64,000 nt of DNA, taken from assembly GCF_001593605.1 (NCBI RefSeq), contig NZ_CP012836.1, positions 3,104,501 through 3,168,500 of the forward strand. Direction: 5' to 3'. Both the position numbers and the translations under genes were made by a program. Shown here one piece after another: positions 63,749 through 64,000 of the stretch (positions are counted from its first letter, which is position 1; every line of letters starts with the position of its first letter). The notes below the pieces were generated by a model. It saw only the letters and a program-made list of their open reading frames with translations, made no database searches and was not told the origin of the DNA. This stretch comes from Algoriphagus sanaruensis (GTDB lineage: Bacteria; Bacteroidota; Bacteroidia; Cytophagales; Cyclobacteriaceae).

Positions 63749-64000
63749 TTAAGCTACAACGGTTTTTTCATCTTTAATCTCCACGAATTCATTGATTTGG
63801 TAGAGAATCATTCGTTTGTCTTTTTCATCCCTTGTCCTTGATATCAATGGATGACCAAATTGTCGCTCAAAATCCTGATTGATTTGCTGAATTTTTCTTG
63901 AACGGTTGACTTTTCTTAAATCCGGATTTATTACACCTTCCAATCCTAGTAAAATATCCATCCTTTCCTGGGAAAGAACCTGTCCTTGGATCGGAATAAA
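63749..64000 (-). CDS. C-terminal part of the fourth paralogue, cut by the window edge
   Basis: The frame is open to the window end, so only the last 83 residues are seen. They are the conserved tail: MDILLGLEGVINPDLRKVNR, SRKIQQINQDFERQFGHPLI, RTRDEKDKRMILYQI. The preceding residues (IPIQGQVLSQER) match the same place in paralogues 1-3, so a start at 63961 would be wrong. The exported domain and helix should lie outside. Confidence 0.8.
   Translation of the reverse strand, partial: FIPIQGQVLSQERMDILLGLEGVINPDLRKVNRSRKIQQINQDFERQFGHPLISRTRDEKDKRMILYQINEFVEIKDEKTVVA

Overview
This 64 kb window looks like the exopolysaccharide/capsule region of a Bacteroidota chromosome, most likely an aerobic Cytophagales member of the Cyclobacteriaceae type. 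That placement rests on the low-to-moderate GC, the Wzi/Wza/Wzc/WecG-type capsule genes, the internalin-like LRR secreted proteins, and the many intergenic hairpin repeats. It is my judgement and not a database result. Every gene I can support is on the minus strand, so transcription runs from right to left.

Layout by coordinate. (1) 1-10.6 kb is an ABC-transporter-dependent polysaccharide cluster. It has an ATPase (cut by the window edge), a permease, glycosyltransferases including a GT10 fucosyltransferase, two SGNH-like proteins around an MBOAT O-acyltransferase, a decayed glycosyltransferase pseudogene, a repeat-flanked DUF559 cassette, and at its head a winged-helix regulator (10062-10568). 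(2) 12.3-18.1 kb holds a TupA-type ATP-grasp protein, a GT2, a WecE-type sugar aminotransferase, a hexapeptide acyltransferase and a membrane GT2, separated by long repeat-filled gaps. (3) 20.5-24.8 kb is an operon of four exported proteins of unknown function, one a three-block LRR protein. (4) 25.8-35.9 kb encodes assembly functions: a WecA-like initiating transferase, Wzc-like tyrosine kinase, Wza, an APS kinase, a GIY-YIG protein, Wzi and a GT26. (5) 35.9-49.6 kb is the Wzy-dependent core: glycosyltransferases, Wzy, Wzx, and a complete CMP-legionaminic-acid-type pathway followed by a UDP-HexNAc dehydrogenase. (6) 49.6-57.2 kb makes GDP-mannose and GDP-fucose (manC, gmd, a gmd-like gene, fcl) and carries two more glycosyltransferases. 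(7) 59.4-64 kb holds four tandem paralogues with an exported domain, one membrane helix and a cytoplasmic C-terminus that looks like a winged helix.

The genes appear to cooperate. manC/gmd/fcl can supply GDP-fucose to the GT10 enzyme about 50 kb away in the ABC cluster. A perfect palindrome TGAGTA-N7-TACTCA lies upstream of the regulator gene (10689-10707) and upstream of the first gene of the large sugar operon (57427-57445). A 22/24-matching leader motif lies between each palindrome and its gene. This suggests one regulator couples both clusters.

The non-coding DNA is unusually rich. I see a composite repeat family of alternating hairpin and payload modules in six gaps, a 249-bp tandem array at 32.8-33.5 kb, and many simple repeats with an exact 7-bp period. 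Repeats of these intergenic classes also sit in frame inside three genes (the MBOAT gene, gmd and fcl). No rRNA, tRNA, CRISPR array or transposase was recognised.
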